NCBI RefSeq assembly: GCF_017591425.1
Contig: NW_024466512.1
Span: 27,643,501-27,707,500 of the forward strand
Direction of reading: 5' to 3'
Length of the DNA stretch: 64,000 nt
Source: Ochotona curzoniae
Taxonomy: Eukaryota; Chordata; Mammalia; Lagomorpha; Ochotonidae
This document shows positions 32,336-44,557 of this stretch, one piece after another. Position 1 is the stretch's first letter, and every line of letters starts with the position of its first letter. The notes beneath the pieces were generated by a model. It was not told the origin of the DNA. It saw only the letters and a program-made list of their open reading frames with translations, and did no database searches. The translations under genes were made by a program, and so were the position numbers.

Positions 32336-33659
32336 CCCATCGTGGATGGGATTTTGCCTCCTCCATGGAAGCCTGAGAACCACTTGGCTTCCTTCCCTGC
32401 AGCACTGGACCTCTTGGTGGGGATGCCCCATGAGAAGCGAGGCGGGCTCACAGTCCTTTGGCTCAGGACCAGTGGGAGAGATAGACTACTGCTAGTATGT
32501 AGGACGGCATGATAGTATGAACACATAAGAACAGGGCATTCTCAGAGAAAAAAGAGGGGGAGAGGATCCCCATCACTGAGAAGTGAAAGCCTTTAGAGGA
32601 GGCGAATCTGAAAGGATGACTTGGGGGATGGAGGCAGAGGGGAAGGAAGAAAAGCTTCCAAGAGCTCATGCGTGGGAGAGATTTGGCCCTCCTCCTCTGC
32701 AGTCACAGTTACTACATCACATGCTGCCAGCTAATTAGCATTAGGAGGTCAGTGACAGGAGGTCAGTGAAGGGCTGGCAGTCTTCAAATTTTCTGTGGCC
32801 ATGTTGGCATGCCAATAAACAAAAACATAATGAAGCAAAACATCGAATGTCATAATACCTCTAAATTTCTATTAAATACCTTGCAACCCATGCCAAGTCG
32901 TTTCCTTTGTGGGAATAAACACATAACCATAATCTAGATTTATTTTGCTGGCATCTGACCATAATGAAATAAACTTGCTTTCATTTCCAAAATCAATACT
33001 CAGATTCCTTCTAGGTATGTCACGAGCTGGCCGCCAGTGTCTGTGGGAAGGAGACAGAGGTCCTCGTCTCTCTGTACATAGTTGTTTTGTAGGGAGAACA
33101 CTGTCTCACCAGGTGAACTGTCTCGTATCTTCCTTTTATGGGATCTGCTTGGGTCTGGACCATTCGGAACTGAGTTCATAGCCACCATCCCAGATGCTTG
33201 GTTGTAACACAAAGCGACCTGATTTCTGGCCTGGCTTCTGAGCTTTATCCCTCAGATAACTGTGGGTCTGTATCCAGTTTATGATGGCTCACTGGCTCCT
33301 CTCACATCCTCTGGAGACAGGTGGGGAGAGATGGAAGCCAAAAAGCCAACCTTCAATCTCTGGCCCCACTAGCTTCTTTGATATGGGCTGATCTTTTATT
33401 CCAGACTTTTTTTTTTTACTGATTTTTACATAGTTGATTAAGGTGATAAGGGTCAAGGGCTACAGGAAGGTGGGTGAAATCACCATTTCCACATTCTCTT
33501 TTTTTTCTTTCTTGTATCTGCGGGAAGGAGGAAGCTGAGGGAAGAAGCCACACCCAGCCTCCCAAATACATCTGCTCTCTGAGTCCAGCCACCTGACACC
33601 ACCCCAGGGTCCCTGATGTGGGGCATGGTCTGAGCATCTTGCTCAAGAGGATTCAATAG
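32336..33659. other. Unique sequence, no gene recognised
   Basis: No recognisable repeats. A short tandem duplication of AGGAGGTCAGTGA lies near 32743-32770. Open frames here are short and unsupported. Confidence 0.45.
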
Positions 33660-34192
33660 TTTAGTAATTCCAAAATACTACTAATCTCACCACTCCAAGC
33701 ACGATGAAATCCCTCCAGAATCCACTGGTTGACATAGTCCACCAGAGTCTCCATTTGCCCAGATATTCACTGCCAAAACTTGGCTGGGGTAGTTGATCAA
33801 TTTGCTCTGTCCTCCATCTTCTGTTGTGGTACCAGGCATTCTCTGATGATTTTAATGTACCGCCATATCCTCCATGTGCACCTGAACAAGCTGCCCACTG
33901 CTTGTCTAAGCCACTGAGGAGGCCCAGCTCTGACACATGCAGTTCACAGTTAGACCAAGAAGCCTGCAATTCTCCCCACAGTTGAGGTTCTGAGTCCAGG
34001 AATGCAGATGTGTGTGTGGGTGGGAGGGGCGGAAATCCCAACAGAAACTTCATCTGAGGTGACCCCAGACCTGTTTTGTGTGTGTGCTTGCCAATACAGA
34101 GTCCAGTACAATCTGTTGCCCCAATCAGATATGCACATGCTGGTGATTGCAATTGCTGGGTTAATTCTGCCTCCAGTCCTTTTTCTACACTA
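33660..34192. other. Unassigned repeat-like sequence next to copy B
   Basis: It includes a 178-codon open frame on the minus strand (33661-34197) with no recognisable domain and low-complexity flanks. Its continuity with the degenerate repeat at 34193 suggests one interspersed element, possibly a lagomorph L1 5' region or LTR. I cannot name it. Confidence 0.35.
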
Positions 34193-34375
34193 ACCAATGG
34201 GTGTTGCAGCCCAGTCCATTCTCACCCACTGCACACTTGGCTCTCACTCAAACCAGTGGAAATGACTGCCTACTCAGAGCGACCCACAATAACTCCCACC
34301 AGGCCCGCTCCCCTGCCCTGGTTCCCATGCTTGCCAGTATGTACAGCAGACCAGTTCAGTCTGTTCCACTTCCCA
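34193..34375. repeat. Unassigned repeat with degenerate ~60-bp units (copy B)
   Basis: GGGTGTTGCAGCCCAGTCCA and CAGACCAGTTCAGTCTGTTCC echo motifs of 20087-20330. It is cut off by a 5'-truncated CSINE. Confidence 0.4.
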
Positions 34376-34622
34376 TTATGGGCACATATTCAGGTCCTGA
34401 TTGCTCCATTTCCAGCTCAGCTCCTTGCTAACAACGGCTTGAGAAAGTCAGCAGATGGTCACCATGTGAGAGAGCAGAATGAAGCTCCTGGTTCCCAGCT
34501 TTGAACTGGCTCAGCACTGTCCTTTGTGGCCAGCTGGAGAGTGAACTAGCAGGTGGAAGACCTCTCCCTCTCTCTTTCCCTCTGTTTCTCTAACTCTTTC
34601 AAAGTAAATGAAATAATTTTTT
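34376..34622 (+). mobile_element. CSINE, 5'-truncated
   Basis: Starts within the body (TATGGGCACATATTCAGGTCC) and continues to TCAAAGTAAATGAAATAATTT. The tRNA-like head is absent. Confidence 0.78.
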
Positions 34623-35164
34623 AATTTTTTAATGGAGCAAGGGATGGGGACTAGAAATGTTGGGAAGGGAGAAAACATTATACTTCTCTTTTTTATGCAA
34701 CTGTTTTTCTTTACCAAATAATCATGCCACTTTCAAGAAAAGGAGAAAAAAAATACATCCACTTTGAATTGTTGGCCTGGAAAGTCAGTCTCTTACTTCA
34801 GATGAGGTTAGCATCAACGCTCCTGTAGGCAGCTCTTTCCAGAGGTCGGCAACAGGAGCTTTCCCTTGGAGCAAACACCTGCTTTTCCTGCGCTCAACTA
34901 GAAGAACTTCTTTTCCTTCACCATCCTAATATCAGAAGAGAAGAAAAAGTGTGATAGGGGACACCCACCGCTAGAATGGGAACTTGAGGCGAGCGAGATC
35001 ATGCCGTAAGTGCTGCAAACGCAGGCACAGCATTAGGCGCTCCCGACAAACTCTGTGGTTCAGCAGCTTTCACCTTCATCTTGCGGGCAGGCTTTGCTTC
35101 TCCTTGGTTTACTCAGCTGCCACCAACGTCAGGCATTGCGGGAGGCTCTTGACCTCCAGGTTCT

Positions 35165-35325
35165 CCTTTAGCTCTCCCAATAGCCTTATAACATGACTAA
35201 TAAACCATGTCACAGCTCAGAATGATAATATCTGCCCCAAGGTCAAAGGACATCCAGCTAGTTAGTGATGTAGTCAGACTCAAACCCGGATGGGTCTGAC
35301 TCCAGAGCTGAACCTTTCCATGTTT
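35165..35325 (-). mobile_element. MIR
   Basis: CCCCAAGGTCAAAGGACATC, GTCAGACTCAAACCCGGATG and GGTCTGACTCCAGAGCTGAA are the antisense MIR core in order. Confidence 0.78.
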
Positions 35326-35449
35326 TACTGACTTTGGTGTAGCATAATGTACTTTTCTGATTTGTTCTGAGACATTTTCAGATGTTTAAAAGGTTTGCTT
35401 GTAAAGATTCAGATAATCCCTGTTGCTCATAATCAAACTTACACTTTCA

Positions 35450-35712
35450 GCACACTGGGGTGAGCATATCCCATATGAGCATTGGTTGATTGTTCCACTT
35501 CTAACCAAGCTCCTTGATAATGGCCGGGAAAGCAGAGGAGGATGGTCTGATGTGGGAGAGCTAGAAGAAGTCTCCAGTTCCTGGCTTTGACCTGGTCCAG
35601 CCCTGGCAGTTTCAGGCATTTAGGGAATGAATCAGCAAATAGAAGATTCTCCTCCCCTACCCCTACCACTCTCTGTAACTCTGCCTTTCCAATAAATGAG
35701 TAAACCTATAAA
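35450..35712 (+). mobile_element. CSINE, old, 5'-truncated
   Basis: CATATCCCATATGAGCATTGG to CCTTTCCAATAAATGAGTAAA. The A-box region is lost. Confidence 0.78.
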
Positions 35713-36714
35713 AAAAAAAGTTTCATCAGATTTTATTTGTTAAAAAAGTTAGATAAAAGCATGTGATGTTTAAAATGCCACCCCTTGGTTTTAATCTATA
35801 CAATCAGGCTGGCATCACTGTGCGTGTGTATTGCCCATCTGAGGTCAATTGGTTCTACTGGAATCTACTTCAATTTTCTATTTTGAATAGGACTTGTTAA
35901 ATACTCATACCTGTGTTTCTATGTCTGTCAATCACCTATCAACCAATACACCATTTGGCTTCTGATTCTTAGGTTATTTTACCTTTACTGAAATATTTAC
36001 AAAATTAAAAGCTAAACAAAAGTACTCAAAACTTACCCAAGACTCTATCTTCTAAGTACAGAAGATCAAACAGAAAGGACACCACATTTTTTAAGAGCTA
36101 AAATATATAATTCAATATAGTTATGTTAAGGCAGGTTATATATTCTTTCACCATTATACCATTCGTAATTATGATGCATAGCGCTGTTGGATCTGAACCT
36201 GATCCAACAGGTCCTGGTGGCCAGCTGTCTGGGACAATGGGGGCTTGCTTCCCTTGCACAATTTCACACCAGTTATGCTGGAAAGTTCCTTCCTGGTTTT
36301 GAAGGATGCAGTGTTCAAATGAACATATTAGTGATCTTTAATATATGTCTGCGTTCTTACTATTACTATTCTCCTGACATGGAAAATTCTCAAGATATTG
36401 CCTCATGAGACGGAACCTTAAGTGTACAATTTGCTTCCACACTTGTCAAAATCAAACACATCTGTACCCAAAAGAACCCACTACGCCCTGGAAAGCCCGG
36501 GAGGAAATTGAGATGCGGGCCTTCCACTTACCATTGACAAGTCTGTGTGTTCGTTTTTTTCCTTCCTACACAAGAGCTCCTGGTGACACCATCAATTCCT
36601 GTTTTAAGGCACAAGCTTAAAGTTCTTGGTTTGAAACAGGTGCAGTGAGCAATGACACTGCAGTGCTGGGAATGCACAGCCCTCCCTGGCGCTGTGACTC
36701 GGCTGATTCATCTT
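35713..36714. other. Unique AT-rich stretch, no gene
   Basis: No repeats or exons recognised. Confidence 0.5.
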
Positions 36715-37260
36715 AAACATGTACATACTCAATGTGTACAACTTGATGAGATAGGAGGTAGTTATGTATCCATGACACTCCCTCCAGCAGCAACGCCATA
36801 GATGCAAGTTCTCTCCTGACTCCTGGATCTAGTAAGTATCTAATGTGGTGCTGTTAACCACACAGACACCAAGTTATGCAGATGTCCAAAACTGTCTCAT
36901 GCTGCATGATGAAAACGCTGTACCATTTCCTGCTCTCTGCTGTCCTCTCTCCCGGTTCCTGGAAACCACCATCATTCTCTCTGCTTCTATGAGCTGCGCT
37001 ATTTTAGAGCTCTCATGCCAGTAGTACCAGTTAGCACTTGCCTGGGTTATTTCGGTGTGCTCCACTGTGGCAAACGGCAGGATTTCCCTTCTTTCTAAAG
37101 GACAAATTCCACTCCATGGAGTTCATCCCACGTCTTCTTACCTAGTTTTTGAACGTGGGACACTGGCAGGCTGTTCACTGCTCCAAGGCAGCAGGAGTGC
37201 AAAGGTACATCTTGAGGACACGGATTTCAGTGATGGATGCCTGGGAGGAACACTAACCGG
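36715..37260 (-). mobile_element. L1M (L1MA/MB-like) 3' portion, antisense
   Basis: CAACTTGATGAGATAGGAGGT, GGAAACCACCATCATTCTCTC, TGCTTCTATGAGCTGCGCTA and GGCAAACGGCAGGATTTCCCT match the antisense of an ancestral L1 3' end in order. Confidence 0.72.
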
Positions 37261-37450
37261 CTAAGCAAAAACGGTCCTGGTTTCTCATTGTTTGAGGAAA
37301 GGACAGAGCATCTGCCTCAGTGGTCACAGCAATTTGCTTTCCTATCAGTAGCACACAAGAGCTCCCCTGCTCACACACTCTGGCTTGTCACATGTTTTAG
37401 TTTCACATTTGAAAGAGAAAAACTGTATCTCTCAGAATACAATATTTCAG

Positions 37451-37737
37451 GGTGGGCACTGCGGTTCAGTGGATTAAGCTACTGCTTGGAATACCCATGT
37501 TCCAGATCAAAGTGCTGGTTTGAGTGCTGGCTGGTCCAGCTTCCTGCTCTAGCACCTGGGATGGTGGCAGAAGATGATCAAAGTACCTGGGCCTCTGGAG
37601 TTCCTGGCTCTAGCGAGGCCCAGACCTGGCTGTTTTAGTCATTGAGTAATGAACCAGCAGAAAGGAGAGTGGGTGCGGTGTATGTGGGTGTCCCTTTCTG
37701 TCATTTTACCTTTTGAGTGAATAAATAAATCTTAAAA
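37451..37737 (+). mobile_element. CSINE-related SINE, old
   Basis: GGGTGGGCACTGCGGTTCAG head, CTGGTTTGAGTGCTGGCTGG B-box region and GTGAATAAATAAATCTTAAAA tail. Confidence 0.83.
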
Positions 37738-37802
37738 TAGTTCAAGAAAAGTTTCCTGGATGTTTGAAAGTCACCGCTTTTCACAGTAAGTCTAAACCCG
37801 CA

Positions 37803-37817
37803 CCACCAGGGGGCGCT
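37803..37817 (+). promoter_or_regulatory. Candidate CTCF binding site
   Basis: CCACCAGGGGGCGCT matches the core CTCF consensus at every position. It sits between a CSINE tail (ends about 37737) and a MIR (from about 37830), not inside either as far as I can see. Occupancy cannot be judged from sequence. A CTCF site in this orientation could mark a loop anchor in the intergenic region of SLC35G1. Confidence 0.75.
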
Positions 37818-37829
37818 GTTGGATTTGGA

Positions 37830-37905
37830 ATGACTCACATCAACTGTGCCTCAGTTTCCTCTTCTGTTAAATGAAACTAACGCCCCTCCCACATGGCAGG
37901 AGAGA
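37830..37905 (+). mobile_element. MIR fragment
   Basis: CTGTGCCTCAGTTTCCTCTTC, then TGTTAAATGAAACTAACGCC, is the MIR 3' core. Confidence 0.75.
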
Positions 37906-38304
37906 GGAGGAAGAGTCCCAGTGGGAAAGTGAATGTGTCTGGGAGCCTGCCTGTAACACTCTCGAATCTGGGGGAAAGGAAGTTGTGATGGGTAGTTTTT
38001 GTTCTAATCAATTGTATGTCTGGAACCAGAACAAAGGATGGAACATTTCACTTCTTCCGTGGACTGAGATGTCTTCTCACTCTCCCAGTCAAGGAGAAGG
38101 CCAAGGAGAACAAACTCACCCAGTGGTCAGCTTTCTTGCTTCACTCGCTCTTTTAAAAAGCTGACAGAAGTTATTCACTTTAATCCCAGAAAAATGCATG
38201 GAAGCCTGAATTTTTAAAAATACACATATTTTGCCAATGCTGCACTTTGAGCATGACCCAGGAATTTCCTGGGAAGGAATTCTAAGTTGTTCTTTTTTTT
38301 TTAA

Positions 38305-38331
38305 AAAAAATATATATTTATCTCATTTGAC

Positions 38332-38370
<39 letters not shown>

Positions 38371-38630
38371 TCTTCCATCTGCTGGTTCACCTCCCAGATA
38401 GTTGCAATGGCCAGGGTTGGGTCAGGCTGAAGCCAGGAACCAGGACTTCATGCTGGCCTCCAACATGGATAGCAGGGCCAAAGTCCTCAGGTCATCTTCT
38501 ACTTCTTTAGCAGACACATTAGCAGAGGGTTAGTTTGGGAAAGAAACAGGCAGATCTCAAACTAGTGCCCATATGGGATGCAGGCAGTGCATGTGGCAGC
38601 TTAACCTGTTGTCCCACAATGCCAACCCTG
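38305..38630 (-). mobile_element. CSINE, old, with (CA)n in its 3' segment
   Basis: Antisense copy (CTTCCATCTGCTGGTTCACC ... GTTGTCCCACAATGCCAACCC). The normal purine-rich stretch is replaced by the CA run at 38336-38369. Confidence 0.83.
38336..38369. repeat. (CA)n microsatellite
   Basis: About 17 uninterrupted CA units arising inside a SINE. Confidence 0.96.
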
Positions 38631-38639
38631 AACTTTATT

Positions 38640-38976
38640 TTAAAATAATGCTTATTTCTTTATCTTCAGTTGACTTGAACGGCCAACAAAAGATCTTCCA
38701 GTAGCTGGTTCACCCCTTACCCCCTCACATACACACAAATGTCTGTAACAACTGGATCTGAACTGCACAGAAGCCAGAAGCCTGGAATTCCACTTGGCCC
38801 TCCAATGTGGCAGGTAGGATCCAAGTACTTAAGCCATCCATGCCATCTCCCAGGGTGCACATCAGCAGGAAGTGGGATCTGAAGCAGGGTAGGGGGGACT
38901 TGAACTAGACACTGCCATATAGGCTAGGGGGGTCTCAAGGAGTAAGTGAACCGCTGAGCTGTAAACTCATCCCTGA
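38640..38976 (-). mobile_element. CSINE, old
   Basis: AAGATCTTCCAGTAGCTGGTT, CACATCAGCAGGAAGTGGGAT and GAACCGCTGAGCTGTAAACTC in antisense. Strongly diverged head. Confidence 0.68.
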
Positions 38977-41239
38977 AAAGGTGAATTCTGAATACAATTC
39001 ATTGGAGAGTCTCAGATCTAGGTTAAGAACTTTCATTGCTTTAAGTCAGTCACTTAATTTTACCAGAGGAACATCACTGAAACACCCACTAAGCCACAGG
39101 TGAGGGATACCTCCAGCACCCCCCATTTCCCTAGACCCTGTATTCAACCTAGCTCATTCCTCATGCAGGTGCTCCAAACCTTCTGCACGTTCCGGAAGCC
39201 TCCCAGTCCAGGCCTGACTAACCTGGCACTGCAGCCACATTTGGGATTTTCCACACACCTACAATGAGCAGGCAGCTGGGATCTGGAAACCTCTCTCTCT
39301 CTTGCACTCCCTCTCCCCTTGGACAGCCAGACTGATGCACGACCTTCAGCCGCCTGGGGCTTTTCACAATCGCAATTTAGTTCACAAGAAGCAAAGCTGC
39401 TACTTCCTGAGGCTTGTGGTGTGGCCACTCCAGATCCCATGTCATCCTCACACAACGGCTGCAGGTAGCTTTTGGCTGACTCGGTGGCAGGATGGGGTCA
39501 GGCCAGAAGCCTCTGCCATTGCAGCCCATCCCAGCTGCTGTGAACATGGCCGCTAAAGGCTCATGACTTCCAGCACCATCCCAGAAGGGCCCTTGGGTAG
39601 GGGTTCCTCTACAATGCTGCAATGTAACTGATGTTCCAATACAGTCCCGGGGCCTGGTCAAGGTTGGACTTTACTTAAAACCACGTCTCTTCCGGTGTCT
39701 GATTCGGGCCCTCAGAGGCTTGACTGCAAGAACATGCCCCCCGCAGATCACACACATGCACCTGCCTCAGGCTACGCATCTAGACACAGTACAGGACGGG
39801 TGGCCCTGGGGTCAGGTTTCCATCCCCACTGAGTGCAAAGGCCAGCATAACAGCATTTCACACCACAAGGCACTAGCTCTCTCTTCATCCATGCAGACTT
39901 GGGAGCCCTGAGGTCATTTAGGGGACACATACACATAGAGGAATTTCAAAAAGTTTGTAGAATATTACTTTTAAAAAGCACACCTCACACTCTTAGAGTG
40001 AAAAGAAAAATTCACCAATTCATGAATGTACTTTCTTGTTAAGCTGAATTTTTGTTTTCAATCACTTGCCATTTTTGTTTGCTGTGTAGGGATGGTCTGC
40101 TGCTCCTTGAGGGTTACAACTGTGTACAGATTTTGGTGGACGTTCTGGAAAAATATTCTCCTGGTTTTGGACGTGGGTTACCAACTACTTGATTTATAGG
40201 TATTTAGCTTGTACTTCCTTCCTCCAAGTGTCATTTTCTACCTGTTCCAGGAGAACAAAGATGGAAGAGATCCCTCGAATGACTTACATGAAACAGACAT
40301 TCCACCCTCCTCACGCACAAGATGGAACCTCTCTGCCAGAGAATTCAGCAAAATATTGTTAAGTGGAAGAGAGAACTGGAAACATCCTAGCAGAGCTGGG
40401 GAAGAAAACACGAGGCTGGCAAGTGAGTGTTCCAAACGCAACCCACGTACCTGGCAGAGACCGTCGAGTGCCCACCTTCCAAATGTGATGTTGGCCTTAG
40501 CATTTCAACCCGTGGCTCTGAAACGGGGCCTCGTTGGCTGGCTTCCTTCTGGCAGAAACTGCATGACGGGACAGAAACTTAAGGAAGACGTTCAGCACCA
40601 GTCAGGTGGGCACTCCAGGCTCCCGTCCCTGCTGATGTTCTCACGTTTCTATTTTCATGCTAAAACAAGTTGCAAGTCCTGACAATTTTTCAAGAGATGA
40701 CAATGAGATTCTGTACTGAAATTCTTGAAGCCAGAGCCCCAGCCAGAGGCAAATGCCTATTTTGGAAAATCTGATAAAATAAGCTCCACTAATTCTGAGG
40801 CATAGAAAGGATGCTAAAATACCCCCTTGCTTCCACAGACTCAGTATCTGACCCAGCATATTCCTCACAGCAGCTGCACGTTCCGGAGCCCACGGGGGCA
40901 GCAACGAGAAGTCAGGTGCAGCAGGGTGACCTCCCTCCCTCTCCCTTGCCTTCACATGCCCCCAACTCTACACTCTCTCTCCCAACAGCAAGTTCTTCTA
41001 GGACAGCGAGCATTGACACTTGTGTTACTCCCTTGCATGAAGCTGGGGTCCCTGCTCCCAGGAATGACTATTCATTTTTTTTTCAATGAATGATGGGGGC
41101 TAAATCAACTTGAGCAGCAGAGATTCCAGATTTCTCCTGCGGTCATTGCCTGACCAGAACCAGCTGCCCTGGAATAATGAACCAACAAAGGAGCATTGCA
41201 AGGGTACCCGACATGGCCGAAGCTGGTACGCCCATCCCT
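38977..41239. other. CSINE-free unique stretch; no gene supported
   Basis: About 2.3 kb. The 157-codon open frame at 40209-40682 lacks a recognisable domain or splice context and is most likely chance. TTTCAAAAAGTTTGTAGAAT at 39944 resembles one MITE end, but no partner end was found. Confidence 0.4.
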
Positions 41240-41425
41240 GAGCTGGGCGATTGTGGACGAGTTATTTCACCTCTCAACCTCTTGCCCCCATTCTTCAGAT
41301 ACTTGGTCTCTAAAAATGAGAGTAATAAAAATTCCTGCCTTGTGGTGCTCTGGGAAGGACTAAATGGGAGAAGGGACTTGGCACAGAACGGGCCACTTGA
41401 TGAGTGCTCAAAACAGCTACCAGGC
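41240..41425 (+). mobile_element. MIR
   Basis: GACGAGTTATTTCACCTCTCA, AAAAATGAGAGTAATAAAAAT and CACTTGATGAGTGCTCAAAA fit MIR order. Confidence 0.65.
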
Positions 41426-41584
41426 TGTCTGTCGTAAATAACCATCCAGTGCATCAAACCTCTGTATAACTTGCCAAGTTTGCAAGCGCTTTTCCCGGCC
41501 CCTTTATGTCATTCCAAGCAACCATCAGTTTTCAAGGAAGGAAGGTGGACATATTTTTCTTCAAGAATTATTTTAAGCTCTTGT

Positions 41585-41805
41585 TTCTTTCATTCGAAAG
41601 AGAGCTCCAAGCCAAAGATTCCTTCCCAAACGGTTGCAAGAGCCTGTGTTGGGCCAAGCTGAAGCTGGGCACTTAGAACTCAGCGAGGGTCTCGGTGTGG
41701 GTAAGAGAGATCCAGGTCCTGTCATTTGCGGCCTCCCCGGGTGTGCATTACAGCAGAGCTGGGACTCAGGCTGCAGGATGTGTGGGCACTCCAAGCAGTT
41801 CCAGA
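41585..41805 (-). mobile_element. CSINE, old, partial
   Basis: CCCAAACGGTTGCAAGAGCC, CAGAGCTGGGACTCAGGCTG and GTGTGGGCACTCCAAGCAG in antisense. Confidence 0.6.
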
Positions 41806-43414
41806 ACCAAAGGGGGACCCCAGAAGACAGGAGACCCGGTAGAAACTGTTTCTCGGCTCCTTCACTTGGGGATTCTGGCCTATGTCCTCCTTGCTTTGCT
41901 TTCCCATGGAGCTCTAAGTATCTCCTCTGTTCTAGCGGAAGCTAGCTCTGTGCATGGCATCAGATACGTGCTTGAATCCTCGTGCTTCCTCTCACGAACA
42001 GACTCCCAGCGGAGTTATTTTCTTCCACGCTTGTCTGAACTTAGAGGTCATTCGTGTTCTGTAAACTCATTTAATGCTGTTTCTTGGACATTATGATCAG
42101 AACCTAACTCAATTACAAAGCTCAGGACAGACACTAATGGATACACATTCATTGTCTGTTAATATACCCAGTAAATATTCATGGTGTTTTCTTACAAGGC
42201 ACATGTTTACCCATAGAAGAGCTTGTTTGGTTCTCCCCTCTTCCATTCATTGAACTCCTGTGACCCGACGTTTTTATGTTCGGTTTTCTAAGATAATAGC
42301 TGACTACAGCGACATCTACTGGTATAATTGAGCTCTTAAACCAACAAATTCTAAGCACCCAGCCTCAAAGTTATTTGGACAATTTTTTTCCTTTAATCCA
42401 GGCAGACTTCCAAATCTACATTCTTTGATAATGAGAAGTACTAAATTGCTTCATTAAAGTCACTTTCCTGTTAATGATTGCTGAACGGTAGAAACACTTC
42501 TTTGAAATGCTACATCTATTTTTTGCCGAAAGCTCGTAGACCAAGCTACGAGGCAGGCTTTTGAAGAGTCAGTATGAGCAAATGTACAGAACCGTAGAGA
42601 CACTGCGCTGGAGCAACTCGGGCAGAACTGAACGGCTGGAGGCATGACTCACACAGCACTGTGCCCGAATGACAAATCCCAGGGCATTTCAGTTCACAAA
42701 TGAATCATTATTTAACTTACACTGTATACTAGCCTAGAGTGTTTTCTTAATAGGAGGTGTTCAAGAGTCACATTTTCAAGCAGCACATAAGCCACCTTGC
42801 ACTTATTAATGAGTGCTCAAAACAGACAGACTTTGCATTTTCAAAATTTTAAATCCATTTTTCAACACAATTCAGGTTCCAGACTCCCACATCAACATCT
42901 ACCTGAACTTCCGGCTTGTCAGGCCACCTGTAAATTTTGGATCTGCCAACCCACACAAAACCAAGAGCCAACTCCCTACAACAAATAGACTGAGTCTGTC
43001 TTCTTCCTTTCCCTCCCTTTCTTCTGTCTCTTTCCTAGGTATGAAATATGTATCTGCACACAGAGAGTCATGTGTTACTTACTAGTGGGGATACAGTCCA
43101 AGACACAGCATTAGTGCCTTGACACGTGCTTGCCTCATACAGTGCACCTGCACAAAGCCAGGGGCAGCACCGCGGCGCAAGGGTGTCTGGACAGGTGAAG
43201 CCCACTGCTCGTCAGCATGATGCTTGACTGAATTCTGCAGGCAGGGGCGACACAACAGTGTGTATCTAAACACTCATACGCAGGCTTTTTGCTTAATTTT
43301 GATTTACAAACATGTGAATAATAAATTGAGTTTAGACATTACAATGGTTATGCCCTACAATGTCATAGGAATTTTTGAGCTCCATGATAATCTTATAGAA
43401 ACACCACTACACAA
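41806..43414. other. Unique sequence, no gene recognised
   Basis: No CSINE in about 1.6 kb. No exon recognised. Confidence 0.45.
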
Positions 43415-43464
43415 CTGCACTTTTAAAAAGTTCATGGAAAACTGAAATTAAAACACAAGTTTAA

Positions 43465-43757
43465 GGGGTGTTTAGGTGCTGCCTGGCATGTCCGTAAGCC
43501 ATGTTAGACTGCCTGGGTTCGAATCTTGGCTCCATTCCAGTCTCAGCTTCCTGCTTATACACATCCAGGGAGGGAGCAGGTGATGATTCAAGCACTTAGG
43601 TCTTTACCATACATGTAGGAGACCCAGATTGTATTCCGAGCTCCTGGCCCAACCTTGACCCAACCCTAGCTGTTTCAGGCAACTGGGAGCAAACTAGTAC
43701 ATGAAAGATCTCTGCATATCTGTCTCTCTCTTTCAAATTAAGAATATATTTTAAAGA
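43465..43757 (+). mobile_element. CSINE-related SINE, old; left arm of a pair
   Basis: CTGCCTGGGTTCGAATCTTGG keeps an ancestral-type B box (GGTTCGAATC). The next SINE is inverted and starts about 12 bp later. Confidence 0.8.
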
Positions 43758-43769
43758 TGTTTGATAAAA

Positions 43770-44055
43770 GCATTTAAAATTTTATTTTTATTTGAAACGC
43801 TGAACCACAGAGGAAAAAAAGCTTACATCCACTTTCCAAATGGCTGGGCCAATCCAAAGGCAAGAGTCAGGAACCTTCTCTAGGTCTCCCACATGAGTGA
43901 AGGGGCCCAAGCACTTGAGTCATCCTCTGCTGCTTTCCCAGGCCATAAGCAGGAAGCTGGATCAGAAGTGAATCAGTGAAGACAAGAACTGGCATCATGT
44001 GGGATGCTTGCACCACAGGAGGAAGCTTAGCCTACCATGCCATGGTGCCAGCCTT
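43770..44055 (-). mobile_element. CSINE, old; right arm of a pair
   Basis: TTTATTTTTATTTGAAACGCT tail side and CATGCCATGGTGCCAGCC head side in antisense. Confidence 0.84.
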
Positions 44056-44183
44056 TAGTGCAAGGAGTATGAAATCCACCTTCCTCTTTTTAAAGAAGTC
44101 TTTGAAATGCATGTTATTTTTTAAAAGCTACATATGGATTTCAAATTTTTTTAAACAAAAAACTTGGACATTTTTATAAAAAT

Positions 44184-44492
44184 AAAAGTTTTTATTTGAA
44201 AGACAGAACTACAGACAGAGGGAGAGGCAGAGATCTGCCATTCACTGGTTCCCTCGACAGAGGATGGCAACAGCCAGTGCTGGGCCTGCCTGAAGCTCAG
44301 TGCAGGGAGCTTTATTCAGGTCTCCCTCATGGCTCATGGGCCCAAACACTTCAGCATATTTCACTGCTTTTCTCAAGGCCATGAGCAGGAAACTAGACGG
44401 AAGTGGAGCAGGCAGGACAGAAACTGGTGCCCATATGGGATGCCAGCGTTACAGGTGGTGGCTTTATCCGCTATATCATAACACCAGCTGTC
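44184..44492 (-). mobile_element. CSINE, intermediate
   Basis: AGTTTTTATTTGAAAGACAG tail side and TGCCCATATGGGATGCCAGC head side in antisense. Confidence 0.86.
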
Positions 44493-44557
44493 AACTTACT
44501 TCTTTTTAAATTATGAGATACACTCTTTATTAAAAAAAAAAACACACACACACACAT

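Larger units (their letters stand above)
43415..44180. mobile_element. Possible MITE split by two CSINEs
   Basis: The left part has AAAAAGTTCATGGAAAACTG (43427). The right part has ATATGGATTTCAAATTTTTTT (44132). Both are words I associate with an old mariner-type MITE. The right terminal repeat is not clear. Confidence 0.35.

Noticed and set aside
33661..34197. A 178-codon open frame on the minus strand, one of the longest in the window
   Set aside because: No recognisable domain, signal or splice context. It lies in sequence that appears to be part of an unassigned repeat.
40209..40682. A 157-codon open frame on the plus strand
   Set aside because: No family resemblance and composition like its surroundings. 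Open frames of this size arise by chance in 64 kb of six-frame sequence.
42309..42326. CCAGTAGATGTCGCT on the minus strand, a possible second CTCF site convergent with 37803
   Set aside because: It departs from the core at an important G position (T instead). Too weak to call by eye.
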